Positions 35,890 to 47,215 of a stretch of DNA of 64,000 nucleotides are shown here, one piece after another. A program made the translations under genes and the position numbers. The notes under the pieces were generated by a model. It was given only the letters and a program-made list of their open reading frames with translations. It had not been told where the DNA came from and did no database searches. The stretch lies in NCBI GenBank assembly GCA_033297075.1, contig MU858114.1:62001-126000 (forward strand), read 5' to 3'. The stretch comes from Rhypophila decipiens (taxonomy: Eukaryota > Ascomycota > Sordariomycetes > Sordariales > Naviculisporaceae). How positions within the stretch are numbered: position 1 is the stretch's first letter; every line of letters begins with the position of its first letter.

Positions 35890-36887
35890 ATGTCAAACGG
35901 CAGTAATAAAACTTTCAACAGAGACCAACAGTTCGGCCACGCGGAGTACTGGGACGAGCGATACAAAGACTCGGACGGATCGGCGCCGACGCACGAGTGG
36001 TTGCTCTCCTTTGTCGACCTGGAGCCCTTCCTCAAGACCAACTTGTTTGACGTGCCTGGCTTGCGTAGCCAAGATGATCCTCATCCTCTCGTTTTACACC
36101 TTGGGTCGGGGGATAGTGTATGCTCTTCCGTCTCATCATTTCCTTTCTCTCAACCTTCAGTCTGAAGTTCATTATAAAAGATGTCTGCCTTGTCTGATCT
36201 CATCTGATCTAATACTGTATTGCTCGGGGTGAATAGACAATCCCAATAGACCTCTCCCGCCTTGGTTACACATCACAAATATGCGCCGACTTCTCGCCCA
36301 CGGTGGTCTGTCTTATGCGAGAACAACACGCCTCCTTCCCAGGAATAGAATGGCGCCTGCTAGACCTGCGCGACATGCAAGGCATTCCCCCCAACAGCAT
36401 CGACGTAGCCTTTGACAAGAGCACCCTAGACGCCATGATCTACGGCAGTCCGTGGAGTCCACCGCCAGAGGTGAAGAAAAACACGGGTGCTTATTTGCAA
36501 GAGGTTTGTTACAATCAGAATACCACCTGTCTCATCCATCCAGCCTTGACCAGTATCAATGGAACATATAAGGCAGTTCAATTAACATGCGTATTCCAGG
36601 TCCACCGCGTCTTAAAACCAACAGGCCGATTCCTCTGCATCACCTTCCGCCAGCCGCACTTTATGAAGCCGCTGTTATCCCAGGGCGGGTTATTTGACCT
36701 TGACATGAAAGTGCTCAATGAGAGAGGGTCTTTCAACTATTATGGATACATCTCGAGGAAAAAGAGCAGGAGCTTATCACCAACCACCTCAACATCAACG
36801 TCATCATCGACTTCAGCCCCAGCATCAACACCTCCAGCGATACCAATATCAGGGGTATCGGATGATGCTGGTGCGCAAGAGGAATAG
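35890..36887 (+). CDS. Class I SAM-dependent methyltransferase, EEF1AKMT4/METTL13-like
   Basis: Exons 35890-36117, 36237-36503 and 36600-36887 give 260 residues. The N-terminus has the YWDERY box typical of this family (HAEYWDERYKDSD). Motif I is VLHLGSGDS, split by intron 1 just after the Ser. Then come ICADFSPTVV, DVAFDKSTLDAMIYG and VHRVLKPTGRFLCITF. Relatives methylate lysines on elongation factor eEF1A, so a translation-factor target is likely but not shown here. The final ~45 residues are a Ser/Thr/Pro-rich tail without family match. The start was chosen at the ATG opening MSNGSNKTFNRDQQFGH; the open frame extends upstream. Confidence 0.82.
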
Positions 36888-37737
36888 CTCTGCCAGTAGG
36901 TAGTTTGTTATTCTCCTCTTCAGGCCCCAGGTTGGACATTGGAAGCGCAAGCAAAAACTCAAGTACGGAGGCAGCGTAACAGATGGTGCCCAGGCCATTT
37001 GAAGGCCTCATGAGGAATGCCGAGGGAGCGTCGAGTCAAGAGGACTTTAGGGACGACACCCATTTTGATTGATAGCTTGAGGTACCCCAAGACATGCCAC
37101 AAGCTTTCGTAAGTCATCCGGCCTTGCGAATAAGATCAAATTCAGAATAAAGAATTTAAACCCCATCTGAACTGATACCAGATGGCAGTATCAGTCCATG
37201 ACTTGATCAGATAAACAAAGATGGGATGGAAATTATGAACCGGGTTCCGGGACTCGGATTGCCGCCAAGGATCAGAATGGTGGAAGCAGATGAATTGCAA
37301 TGCTCGCTCGCTACCTATAGCACGCTGGCCTGCCTTTCCAAAGCAAAGAACCACCAAATATTCGACAATAAAAGACCATCAAATGACAGAGAGCCGCACA
37401 CCCAAAAATAAACCTAACCGAACCAAATCCAGATCCTTATGAGATATGACAAAATTTTTTATGTCCATATGTTTTGTGGGTATTCTTTTTTGCGGCCAAG
37501 ATTTTGAGAGCCAGCAGGTACATATAGCTGTGTGTAAGGTGCGAACAGATTTAATCAGTCGTCCGCTGTCTCAAAGCCCGAATCGATAACGTCGGACGAT
37601 GTGATCCTGATACCAAGGGACATATTCAAGGCCGGGCCGGTATAGACCCGATATGTCGTCTTCCAAAATACATGCAAAATCATTCCCTTATGTGTTTCCT
37701 GGTAAATGCCCTGAAGAAATAATTCCATAAGCGTTCC
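36888..37737. other. Convergent 3' intergenic region
   Basis: About 850 bp between the methyltransferase and GH76 gene ends. No supported feature. Confidence 0.5.
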
Positions 37738-39332
37738 TTATTTCTCTCCTTCCCAAAGATCCAAACCCATCCATACCAAGGCGCCAATCAAGGTCCCAAG
37801 AATGACAGTCGTGATGACGCCCGCCCCTGCTCGATCCTTGCCCGTCAGTGGCGGTGGCGGATCAAACGGCCCCGGAAGAGATCCGGCGTCGGGGTTGCCC
37901 TTGCTCGTTCCGCCAGTATCTGCCGTGACGGGGGCTCCAATCTTTGATGGGTCCACATCGATGAGCATGGTCATGACGGCTGCGAGCGCGCTCATGGCCT
38001 GCCCCGCCGGGCCGCGGTCGACGTCGCCGTCATACTTGCCAAGCGTCCATCTGAAGCCACAGGTGCCGTCGGGCAGGCAGCTCTTGACGGCCGCCTCGGT
38101 CGACGTCTTCAGCACCTTGTAGATCTTGTCATGCGTGTGTGGGGCGAGCTGCGCAACTGTGGCCAGGGCGCGGTGCATGTATCCCTTGAAAGAGTGCTGG
38201 TCGACGTTGCATTTCATCTCGTCCTCCAGCTCGCAGGGGCGTTCGATCATGATGCCCTTGGGGAAGAAGAATTCTATACATCTGTCCAAAAGGCCGTCAA
38301 CCGCCTTCTTCCATTTCTCCTCTTTTGTCTTTTGCAAGTCAGCTTCGGTCAGGTTCTACAAGAGTTGGGATGGATGGGCCATACATGACTATACATCATG
38401 GCAGCGCCATGAATGAGAACGGCCACGTTGGCCGAGAATTGCGACTTGGTGACGACGGTGCAGTTGTCCCTCTGGCCATAGCCGCCGTCGTAAACGTTCC
38501 AGTCCTCATCGATATATTGCACACCGATAAGCCAATCCCACGTCTTCTCGGCCCAATCGGCATAGCTCTGATTGCCCGTATATCGTGCCAAGCGCGCACC
38601 GAGGTTGAAGAAGCATCCATTGGCAATGGTGTTCTTGTAGTCGTATCCGATGTTGTATTGGGAGATCTGCCAATGCAGGCCACCGTTGCAGAGCTCGTCG
38701 TGGCGGTCGGGAGCGGCTTGGGTGTTGAAGGTGGCCATGGCGAGCTCCAGCCACCCGGGCTTATCGGCAGGTGGATCGGGAAACTTGACCTCGGCGGCGA
38801 GCATGGCGGCCATGCCCCAGAAAGCTTGGTCGTCGTTGCCAAGGGAGGAGGTCCAGTTAACAGGCATAAACGCATTCTTCGGCGGGTCGGCCTGGAAAAG
38901 TATGGCATCTGTCGTCTGTTTGACATAGGTGTCGTCGCGAGTGTAGTGCCAGTAATCAACGTAGGTCTGCCACATGGCACCGGCCTGCCACCAGTAATAG
39001 GGCCCTCTCCCAGAGTCTGGCGGCCCAGGAAGGATGCCCAAAATCTCGCCCGGTTGGTCGCCCTTGTAGTATGAAATCAGTTTCTTTGCTAAGACCTTGG
39101 AGGCTTCGACGATTGATTCTACAAATCATGGTCAGCTACGGCTTCTACCACTAGTCTGGTGCACAAGGGCTTGATGCGACAAATGAGTTGAGGCTGATCG
39201 CAAAGCGGAGAAGCACTGACTTGGCGAGTTGAGATCGACTTTGAAGCCCTGTCCATTTGCGCCATCGTAAAGTGAGAAAAGCAACAGCAGCGACACAACA
39301 CACTGCTGTGCAATGCCTGTGTTGGACAACAT
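37738..39332 (-). CDS. DFG5: DFG5/DCW1-like GH76 endo-alpha-1,6-mannosidase
   Basis: Exons 39332-39221, 39118-38385 and 38328-37738 give 478 residues. There is a secretion signal (VVSLLLLFSLYDGANG), then the GH76 catalytic domain with GPYYWWQAGAMW and the paired aspartates in GNDDQAFWGMAA, conserved GGLHWQI, NGCFFNLGARLARYTGN and HSFKGYMHRALA. The C-terminus has a hydrophobic segment (GVITTVILGTLIGALVWMG) that fits a GPI signal or membrane anchor. Family members act at the plasma membrane and cell wall and are thought to process GPI-protein glycans and link them to the wall. Intron 2 is ambiguous: I use GTATGG...AAG (56 nt, CTGAC branch site), because the shorter 29-nt GT-TAG option is at the lower size limit. 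Confidence 0.87.
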
Positions 39333-41018
39333 GGTGACAGTCGGGTTGCGGTTGAGTCGGCCTTCAGGGACCCTGCTTGTTAGTCGTTAAGGGGTTATGC
39401 TGTGGTGACCGAGTCGCTGGTGCCATCAAATGCGCGCCCCTAGATCCGAAGCTTTGCATTCATCCCACACGCTGCAGTGGGCCAAAATGTCGCCGAAAGA
39501 GCATTTGGCAGCCGATTTGAGCTTCTTGAACGTTTGACGATGGAGTGGTTGAAGAAAGTGGAAAAAGACCGTCGTAAGATTGGGGAAGCAGGCAGTCATG
39601 AAGGAAGCGCCCAGAGTCTTGTCCAAGTCAGGCTGGTCTGGCGCCGGAAATAGGTAGGTCTACGCTATGAGCCGGCCAGGCCCCTGTCCGTCATCCTGCT
39701 TCCTGGGCAGTCTGTGTGCGTAATTCACACCGGGGAGGGGTTCCATTGGTTGGATGGCAGCTCACATCTTGCTGTTTGGGGTGAAAAGGGCAGAGCCTGA
39801 CGTAACGGGCCTGAAAGAAGACAGAGGAGTTCCCCCTGACGGCACAAAGCAGATCCTGGTAAGTTGGCCTGCTGGACTCTTCCACTTGGCCCGGAGAGGA
39901 ATAATGCGGGACCCTGATCTAAGCTGACAGTGCCAATTTTCCGCCCTTGCTTGGGATCGCATAAAGGTGAGGGGTTCCGGGCAGTGCAGAACAAAGCGAA
40001 CAAGTCCGACTAGGAAAATGCAACCTTTCGTCCCATTTCTCGTGAACGTCCTGTCTTGATGTCTTGGGAAGTCCTGGAAGAAACCTCGGCCAAGTCGCCA
40101 GAGACCTGGGAGACGGGGTTCGGGGTGCAACGATTTGCGCCGAGGCGACAGCCCCAGCGGGTTGAGACAATTCCAGAAATGTTTTAGCGTTCCCGTATTC
40201 TGGACTGCCAAGACTTTACTGGTTGTGGGGAAAGTGTATTGGTAAGACGGCTCGTAATTTCATGACATCCCTGTCATGACGTTTTGATGTCTCTTTTTAA
40301 TGCACCGACTCGTCAGTCTTCCAAAATATCTGCCAAGGGGTACGTGGCCAGACAAGAATACGAGATTGAACCAAATCCTTTTCAACCGACGGAATTTTGT
40401 CGCATTCACGATGTTTCATTCTCAGAATCATGATTACAGCGAGCAGATGGGTTTGAGCTGCCGGCTTGCTGGCGGTAATCCCACTACGGAATGGGCCGCC
40501 CCCGGTTTGTACACGTGTACAACTGTTCTGGAAGGCTGTCACATGGTCTTCCGGGCGTTGCTCTCCCCGCAAATTCCAGAGCCTCAATTTCAAGAAGCAA
40601 CCGCTCACCTGCCAACACCGGCTACAATTTCTCAGCCAACATTATCATAATTATTGCGACGCCTCTTAAGTATGGCGAGCGACTTTACATGACTCGGATA
40701 GAGAGGATAACCATCTCTTTTTACATGTATTGTCCCTTTTGGGTATATTGCGAGGAGTATCTCGACATATCATGAACCTCAACTCTACTCAACCCGGAGC
40801 AGCTCGATATCATCAGTATGAACCACATTCCTACCCCCCTCGCTACCAAGGCCGCAATATAAGCCCGTCAAGTTTCAGCCTTACAGTCAAGAAAGTCGAA
40901 GTGGCTATGAACAACAACAACAGGACCTGCTGCGTACAATTTTCAGTTGTTTCCAGCTCGATTCATGCATCCTCCTCCATTCTTGCTGCTTCGACCGGCT
41001 CGACAAACTGCTCGATTC
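39333..41018. other. Intergenic: GH76 promoter and unassigned sequence
   Basis: About 1.7 kb with no supported gene; open frames are short and lack family patterns on both strands. Confidence 0.45.
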
Positions 41019-41680
41019 TCATTTAGGCGGTCTCGGCGTTAGGCGCGATGACGACGGTGGTGGTGGGAAGCAAGATGTTTCCACACTTCTGGCCATGGTC
41101 ACCGCCGCGGGGCATGTCGCATTGGACTTGGGGCACTTCGAGGCTGTTAGTGTCGAGGGTTCACCGAACTCCTCGAGGGTGGGAGTCGCAGGAGAAGAGA
41201 TCATCGTCGATGATACACTTGATGAGGACCAGGTGGTGATGGGGACCTTATTGAACTGATAGACGTTGAGGCATATGCCAGCACCGCAGAGTTCATTGTC
41301 GTCGCCAGAGGAAGCCACGGAAGCTTTTGAGGCAGGAGCCAAGACGGTAGGCGTCGCAAAACCGCAGTAACACTCCCTCGACCATTGGGCTCCAAACTAG
41401 TGGTATCCAGCGCAGTTAGCAGCACTTTGCCGCCGGCATGTCGGTGCTGATCACTTTCCAAGGAGAGGTGCGTTCCGAAATGTCGATGAAGCAGCCGAAA
41501 GAGTCACTCCAGGAAGAGTGGCGGACAACGGTCTCTGGCAAGCTGCACAGTTGATCAGTTTCAGGCGTCGCGGGTTTGTATGCCATCACCAGCACAGGGA
41601 AGGTACAGTCTCCATCGCCGACCTCGATGTTGCCCTCGGAAACGGCATCTCCGCGGAAGCATACGCCCGTATGTCATCGC
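41019..41680 (-). pseudogene. WSC-domain protein relic with frameshift and stop
   Basis: Minus-strand frames hold both halves of a WSC domain: SFGCFIDISERT...DMPAAKC, then in another frame ANCAGYH-stop-FGAQWSRECYCG and SGDDNELCGAGICLNVYQF. The Cys order and the YFG..YS.ECYCG and CSGD..E.CGG cores are those of WSC domains, which bind wall carbohydrate and occur in wall sensors and secreted enzymes. A frame slip just after AAGTGC (about 41428) and a TAG where Tyr is expected (about 41402) break it. Flanking in-frame sequence upstream (VGDGDCTFPVLVMAYKP) and a Ser/Thr/Pro-rich stretch downstream look coding too. A 58-nt GTGATC...TAG intron could also join the frames, but it would delete conserved WSC residues. 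Confidence 0.6.
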
Positions 41681-42734
41681 GAGGAGACAATACTTTTCAT
41701 CCAGAGAAAGACGGCGCAGCTGCCGGGTTTCTGCTGAAAGTACGAACAAAATTATCATGTTGAGTGAAAAAAAGGAACGACAGAATCTCGGAACAGACGG
41801 GCCTAAAAATCAGACGTATTGGTATCATTATAGTTTAAACTGTTACCTTAAATAAGAGTACATGGAGCGGCGCAAAACGCCATTGCCGTTGCGGCATCCC
41901 ACGAGCGTGGGCTTTGCATCAGACTCGGGCCGTCTCTAGTTGAAGCCTTTGGTTCTGCCTCTTTAATATGACCTCAGAGGTCTGTTACGGGCTCTTTAAA
42001 GGTGTTTAAAGGACAGAAGCCGATACCCGTGTTGTTCTTTCGAGATTCTGCTGAACGTGCTGCCGCGTGTTTGACAAAATCCAAATCCTTTTATTCGTTC
42101 ATTTGCACATGCAAAGGTAAAGAAGACTGCAGGACCTTTCGGGATGGCCTGAAGGAGCAAAATTGAGTGGTTCCTTTATAAAAAACGAAACCCTTCTGCG
42201 TCAAAACTTCATTCTTCGTTACATGCGCAAAACAATAAGTTCTATCCAATACTTACTTTTAGATCGGATCATGTTGAGCAACGCATTCTGAACACTTTCC
42301 TGAAACTTTCTACAGAAGGAAGGAGCTCTCATCTCATAGGTACTTGAAGCTTCACCTTCAGCCCAAAAGGTGGAGCACTTCCAACATTTAGCTTCCGGGC
42401 GGCGGGTACCGTACACTCGGAACACTCCACAGTAACAGGGCAGCGGTTGACGACATCTGCACCTTCCAACATTCCAGTCCAAAATAAATTCGACTTTGCG
42501 ACAGAGTTCTCTAGTGCATCGTACCGCAAATCCAAGCGCTGATTGACGCGCACAAGCGACTTGGACCACTTCCGGTGTCGAGCTCACTCCTTGAGAACCG
42601 CCCGGACGGAGGCTCGCTAGAAGCGGGACTCTCTCAAATCAAAGTCAACCTGTTTTCCACCTTGTATGCATACTCAACTTTCATCTCTCCACTCAGTTTC
42701 ACTCTCTAAACAGTGACATCGGGAAACCACAGCT
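41681..42734. other. Intergenic: upstream of the repeat-bearing orphan gene
   Basis: About 1.05 kb. Nothing recognised beyond a presumed promoter near its right end (TCTCTCCACTCAG-type pyrimidine stretches before 42735). Confidence 0.4.
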
Positions 42735-44135
42735 ATGAATCGCCAAAAGCGAGCTACACCGACAACGGACCTCACTAACCCCGAATTCTCCGACAACAGT
42801 TCGGTTGCATCTTCACCAACAGCTCAGAAGCGTCTCAGGTGCGGCAAAAAGAAATACGTACAACCCGCCGGAGACGGTTGGATCTTCCGTCCGAGTGCTG
42901 CAAAGATGCCTTCACCCAGGGCATCGCCTATTGCGCTGCGTTGGGATAAGTCCTCAGGCCCCTCACCGCCAAAGTCGGAATCCGCCGGCAAGAGAAAAAA
43001 GAAGAAATCGAAGTCGAAATCAAAGACCAAACAGCAAGGCAAAGGGTTTGAGGAGCAGTTTGAGAAGCTGAACCGCGAACTACTTAAATTGCCTCCCCCT
43101 GGCACACCTGGCACAGTTGGGACGACTGGCAGGATTGACAGCAACGAGTACTCCTCCGACGAAGAGGGTCATGTCCCTATCCAATCAAATCATGACAACA
43201 TCGGCCACACACCAGGCCCAGGAGTCAAGATGAACAAGACTCTCACCAAGAGCACCGAAGACTTGAAAGCCTCCTCTGATCAACCCAAGGCTATTAGGGC
43301 CAAGACGGAAAAGACTCTCACCGAGGATTCGGACGCCTCCTCTGAATCTGATGAACCCAAGATTCCTGGGACCAAGATGAAAAAGACTGTCACCGAGGAT
43401 CTGAAACCCTCTTCTGATGGACCCAAGATTCTTGGGACCAAGATGAACAAGACTCTCACCGAGGATTCGGAGACCTCCTTTGATTCTGATGAACCCAAGA
43501 TTCTCGACACCAAGACGAAGAAGACTGTCACCGAGAATCTGAAAGCTTCCTCTGATCGGCCCAAGGCTTCTGGGACCAAGAGGAAGAAGACACACATCGA
43601 GGATCCGGAAACCTCCCCCGATCGACCCAAGAAGCTTGGGACCAAGTCTAAAAAGACCCTCACCAACGATCTGAAAGCCTGCTCTGACCGTCTCAAGGTC
43701 ATCGAGGAAAAGGGCGACGAGATTGCCAGCCTGAGAGAGAGCATCCGAGTACTAGAGGAGCGAATCCAACGCAATGAGATGCGCGCCGCTATCCGCCACG
43801 ACATGATCTTTGACGCCCTCAAGAAGATCTCCCAGGATGTCGGCACGATTCGGAGCAACAGCAACGCCATTCCGGGCTTATCTGAAAGTATGAGTGGCTC
43901 GGTCGACATGGGGAGCTCGCCCCCGCCAAACAAGAAAATCAAGAGGTCCCGGAGCCCTGGTCCGGAAAAGGCATCGCAAAAGGCAGAGCATACAGCAGCA
44001 GCTAGACAGACCATGATACGCTGCCTCAAGACGTACACGGAGGATTTGAACAGTGCTAGTACCTTTGAGGAGGTCAAGAAGTGTGGCGATCTCTGCAACA
44101 AGTACGCGGAAAGCTTGTTCAGGGATTATTCTTAA
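42735..44135 (+). CDS. Hydrophilic orphan protein with seven internal repeats and a coiled coil
   Basis: Single exon, 466 residues, ATG in a good context. The N-terminal ~130 residues are Ser/Lys/Pro-rich with a basic run near 95 (GKRKKKKSKSKSKTKQQGK) that could be a nuclear localisation signal. From 43227 to about 43709 seven units of 22-25 residues follow. Two versions alternate early on: KMKKTVTEDLKPSSDGPK type (22 residues) and KMNKTLTEDSETSFDSDEPK type (24). After them comes a coiled coil (DEIASLRESIRVLEERIQRN), another basic cluster (NKKIKRSRSPGPEK) and a short helical C-terminus (TYTEDLNSASTFEEVKKC). No family is recognised. Codon use and the intact frame argue for a real gene. A nuclear role is only inferred. 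Confidence 0.75.
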   Translation: MNRQKRATPTTDLTNPEFSDNSSVASSPTAQKRLRCGKKKYVQPAGDGWIFRPSAAKMPSPRASPIALRWDKSSGPSPPKSESAGKRKKKKSKSKSKTKQQGKGFEEQFEKLNRELLKLPPPGTPGTVGTTGRIDSNEYSSDEEGHVPIQSNHDNIGHTPGPGVKMNKTLTKSTEDLKASSDQPKAIRAKTEKTLTEDSDASSESDEPKIPGTKMKKTVTEDLKPSSDGPKILGTKMNKTLTEDSETSFDSDEPKILDTKTKKTVTENLKASSDRPKASGTKRKKTHIEDPETSPDRPKKLGTKSKKTLTNDLKACSDRLKVIEEKGDEIASLRESIRVLEERIQRNEMRAAIRHDMIFDALKKISQDVGTIRSNSNAIPGLSESMSGSVDMGSSPPPNKKIKRSRSPGPEKASQKAEHTAAARQTMIRCLKTYTEDLNSASTFEEVKKCGDLCNKYAESLFRDYS

Positions 44136-44998
44136 TTCGACAAAGCACTCTGGCACTGTTACGATTTCCTTTCCTTTTTTCCCCTTGTATTCATACTCGG
44201 CCATTTCCAGGAGTTTGTCTCAATTTCCTTCCATGTTTTTCTTTTCTTCCCACTCGGCCTTTTCAAGGAGTTCATGGTGCATATGATGGGCATCTTACAA
44301 GCGAAATGGTTCATAGCTGGCTGGCTTTGGCGCGCGGTCCGGGTCGGATACTGCATACGGCGCGTTGTCTTTCTTTCTTAATTGGCTTTGGAGTCAAGTC
44401 TTGCGGTGCTTTTTCCTTCATATCTGCTTGGGACCTGGGTTGGATGGATGTTATCCGGACTTGCCAGAGTTTGCGCTGCGTTTACACTTCAAGGATTAGC
44501 TGATACCCCCAGATGGGAGTTGGATTGCTGAATCCGAGCTTGGGAGATTTGACTGGCCATGGCTGGGATTGCTACTTTGCCTATTTCGAGGAGGGAAATT
44601 GCATCGAGACGGATCTACTGGGGATAAGATTCGGTAGTTGTGGTGATTTAAAAGACAGAATCACTCATGAATGAAACCTCGTTGACTTTCTCAACAGATG
44701 TTATTGAGTAAGGTAATGACATTGATATTGATGTTGAAATTTCACAAGTCGTTCCTGCATGGATGTCGTCCACTGTGGGTCACATAACCCATGTAGCTGC
44801 ATATATGGTCCGTGCATAAAAGCTTAAGCCGCGTCTCCCCGCGATTCCTGGTTCCGGATCGCCGCCAATTGAACCGGGATCAAAACTGTCACCAAACCAA
44901 AAATCCCCGACAACGACGGCATCATACAATCCACGCTCTCTTCCGCTTGGCGTCTTCACAACAGCACATGACACAGCCTACGAACAACAGCAAACAAC
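44136..44998. other. Intergenic: 3' region of orphan gene and COX23 promoter
   Basis: About 860 bp with T-rich stretches and no supported gene. Confidence 0.5.
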
Positions 44999-45645
44999 AT
45001 GGCTTCCACGGGAGAAAGTAGTAGTAATTCCGCTTCTTCCAGCGGCGGCGCAAATACTGCTGCTCCCGCGCCGGCCCAGGAGGATCACGATCACATCTGG
45101 AACAAAGAGATCAAGACTGCGTTTGAGTTGTACGTTGTTTCTCTACGGATCCTTTTTGGCCGCGACACGAGTAAAACAGCTAGCTGATTTGGAATTTCTT
45201 CTGTACAAACACAGAAAACCCCGAAGCGAGTTCCTCGATCCCTGCCAGGAGGCCGCGCAACGGAGTATTCGGTGTCTGAATCGCAACGATGGGGACAGGA
45301 CGTTTTGTCAGGATTATTTCCAGTTAGTTTCGCCTCCCTTTTTGCCTATTCCTGAAAAGACCTTTTTTTTTTCTGTCTGTGAAAGATATGCACGCCCGTG
45401 TTGTGTGCATTGGCAAGAGCAGAATGGGACATGACATTGGCGGATTGACGTTTCGGGCTGGAGACAACATTCATTCACTGTCATGGCTGCTTTACACAGG
45501 TTAACAATCGCATTCGTCATCAAATAGGGCATACCGCGACTGCAAGAAACACTGGGTTCGTTCTACCGGGTCCTCACTTATATACACGACCGACATCTCC
45601 CCACTCCTCATATCGTCCGAATACATCTGCTACCGTATCTGGTAG
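44999..45645 (+). CDS. COX23: COX23-like twin Cx9C mitochondrial protein
   Basis: Exons 44999-45129, 45215-45322 and 45528-45645 give 118 residues. The core is FLDPCQEAAQRSIRC followed by FCQDYFQAYRDCKKHW: two exact C-x9-C pairs (Cys 54/64 and 75/85), as in Cox23, an intermembrane-space protein needed for cytochrome c oxidase assembly and copper delivery. Such proteins are oxidised on import by Mia40/Erv1. The N-terminal ~35 residues are Ser/Ala-rich and poorly conserved. Exon 3 runs about 30 residues past the CHCH fold (ending ICYRIW), which is longer and more hydrophobic than I would expect, so the true C-terminus could involve another splice. Intron 2 is 205 nt. Confidence 0.82.
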
Positions 45646-46501
45646 AATAAAGAGGCTGTCACTAACCGAGTGATGCGCTGACACCACAGATAACGAAACG
45701 AAAAGACGAACGAGGCAAGTCGGGCAAGATATTATGAAATACCCCCACGAAACATGCCCAACTTCCAACGTGCGAAACGGAGCGAGCCATGTGTACCAGT
45801 ACCAATACTGCCGAACGGAACGAGAGAGAGAGAGAGTATGATGCGATTTCATGATTCCGAGACGAATGCAAATGAGAGTAATATTGGGTTGCGGTGGATC
45901 AGCTAGCTGGGTAGATTGATACCTGCCTATGGATCACATTCACGGCCTCATCAGAGCTGAGTTTCTCTGGAGTCCAACAAAGTGTCTGGCCCTGTCATCT
46001 GTCATGTCTATGGCCTACCTCTGGCTATATTCCTTGCTCCCTTGATGACCTGGAAAGGGGGGAACTTGGAAGAGTACGAGGCATTATTGTCAGACCACAC
46101 GACCTGTGTTTTAGTGTTTGTATCATTGTCTGTATATCACCTGTATATGGGCCAGTTTTGAGTCGGAAATTTCACTCGAGTATTAATGCCATTGCACCAC
46201 TCGCTCCTTTACTGTTGGGCGTTGAGAAACCACGAAAGAACAGAAGGGGTATATTGACATATTGCGAAACAAGCCCGGTCATTGTGGGCGCTTGGATGAC
46301 ACATTTGAACAACCGACGTCCCATCTGGCCATGCATCTGTCAGACCCATACATGCAATGCAAGATGCAAATACCATGCGCTATGCCATGCCACGCCATGT
46401 TGCTCCCTTATGCCTTACTCCGGTCGCGCCAGACGAGAATGAACGAAATATCCAAGAAAGTGCGGGCGGTGCTGAAAGCCTCACCCAACCCAGGCCTGTT
46501 T
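45646..46501. other. Convergent 3' intergenic region (COX23 / ILM1)
   Basis: About 850 bp. No supported gene. Confidence 0.5.
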
Positions 46502-47215
46502 TTACATGTGACTCCCACTCCTCCGCCTCGCAAGTTTACTCTGCCTCCTCACCAACACCTCGCGCCGTTCTTCCTGCAGCGTAACCCACACCCACAACCA
46601 ACTAATCGTCTCGATAAACATAAAGGTGAAAAACACTCTGTTCTTCATCGCATCCCCGCCCCACCCCGAGGGCGTATAATTCGGATTCGGGTGGTGGGCG
46701 TACCCGCTTCTCGACGCCATCGGGGAGGAATCCGCCGACGTGTAGAGCGGCGAGGCTGCGCTGAAGAAGAATGTGTACAACGTCAGGACGAAGGAGAGAG
46801 TGAACCGTAGGGGGGCTAGAAATACACATACACAGCTTGTTAGTGCAACTGGGTGGGGAAAGAAGGGGGAAGAGAAAACTGACATTGGATCCCCCAGTGC
46901 TCGTGTACTTGGACTTCTTCGCGGCTGAGGGTTACTAGGTCTGTTATCCCGTACAGACCGAGTATTATGCCTAGGAAGGCGAGGCCGGGGGATTGGGCTT
47001 CAAAGTTGCGCACGTGGGGCTACGCGCAAGAGAATTGTTAGTGGGGGTGGAGGAGGAAGAAGAAGAGGAACGCGTACCAAGCCCATGGCTTCTCCTAATA
47101 CCCAGACCATGGCCTGATCGGCGACGGATTTCGGGTTGGTGAGGAAAAAGAAGCCTAGCGTTATGTGGAAGAGACATAGCGAGGTTATGATAGTCGTGCC
47201 TGATATGAGCCCCAT
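46502..47215 (-). CDS. ILM1: ILM1-family membrane protein
   Basis: Exons 47215-47078, 47019-46884 and 46815-46502 give 195 residues. The N-terminus GLISGTTIITSLCLFHITLG, the NPKSVADQ and VLGEAMGL motifs, PGLAFLGIILGLYGITDLVT and the later SWLWVWVTLQEERRE match the fungal ILM1 family (increased loss of mitochondrial DNA). About four membrane spans are visible. Yeast Ilm1 is an ER-associated membrane protein whose loss affects mitochondrial DNA; its molecular role is unknown. A Ser/Gly/His/Asn-rich loop separates the last two spans. The splice choices keep every conserved block in frame. Confidence 0.85.

Noticed and set aside
38356..38384. 29-nt GT-TAG intron in the GH76 gene
   Set aside because: A 56-nt alternative with the same donor, a CTGAC branch site and correct frame is more plausible; 29 nt is at the lower limit known for fungi.
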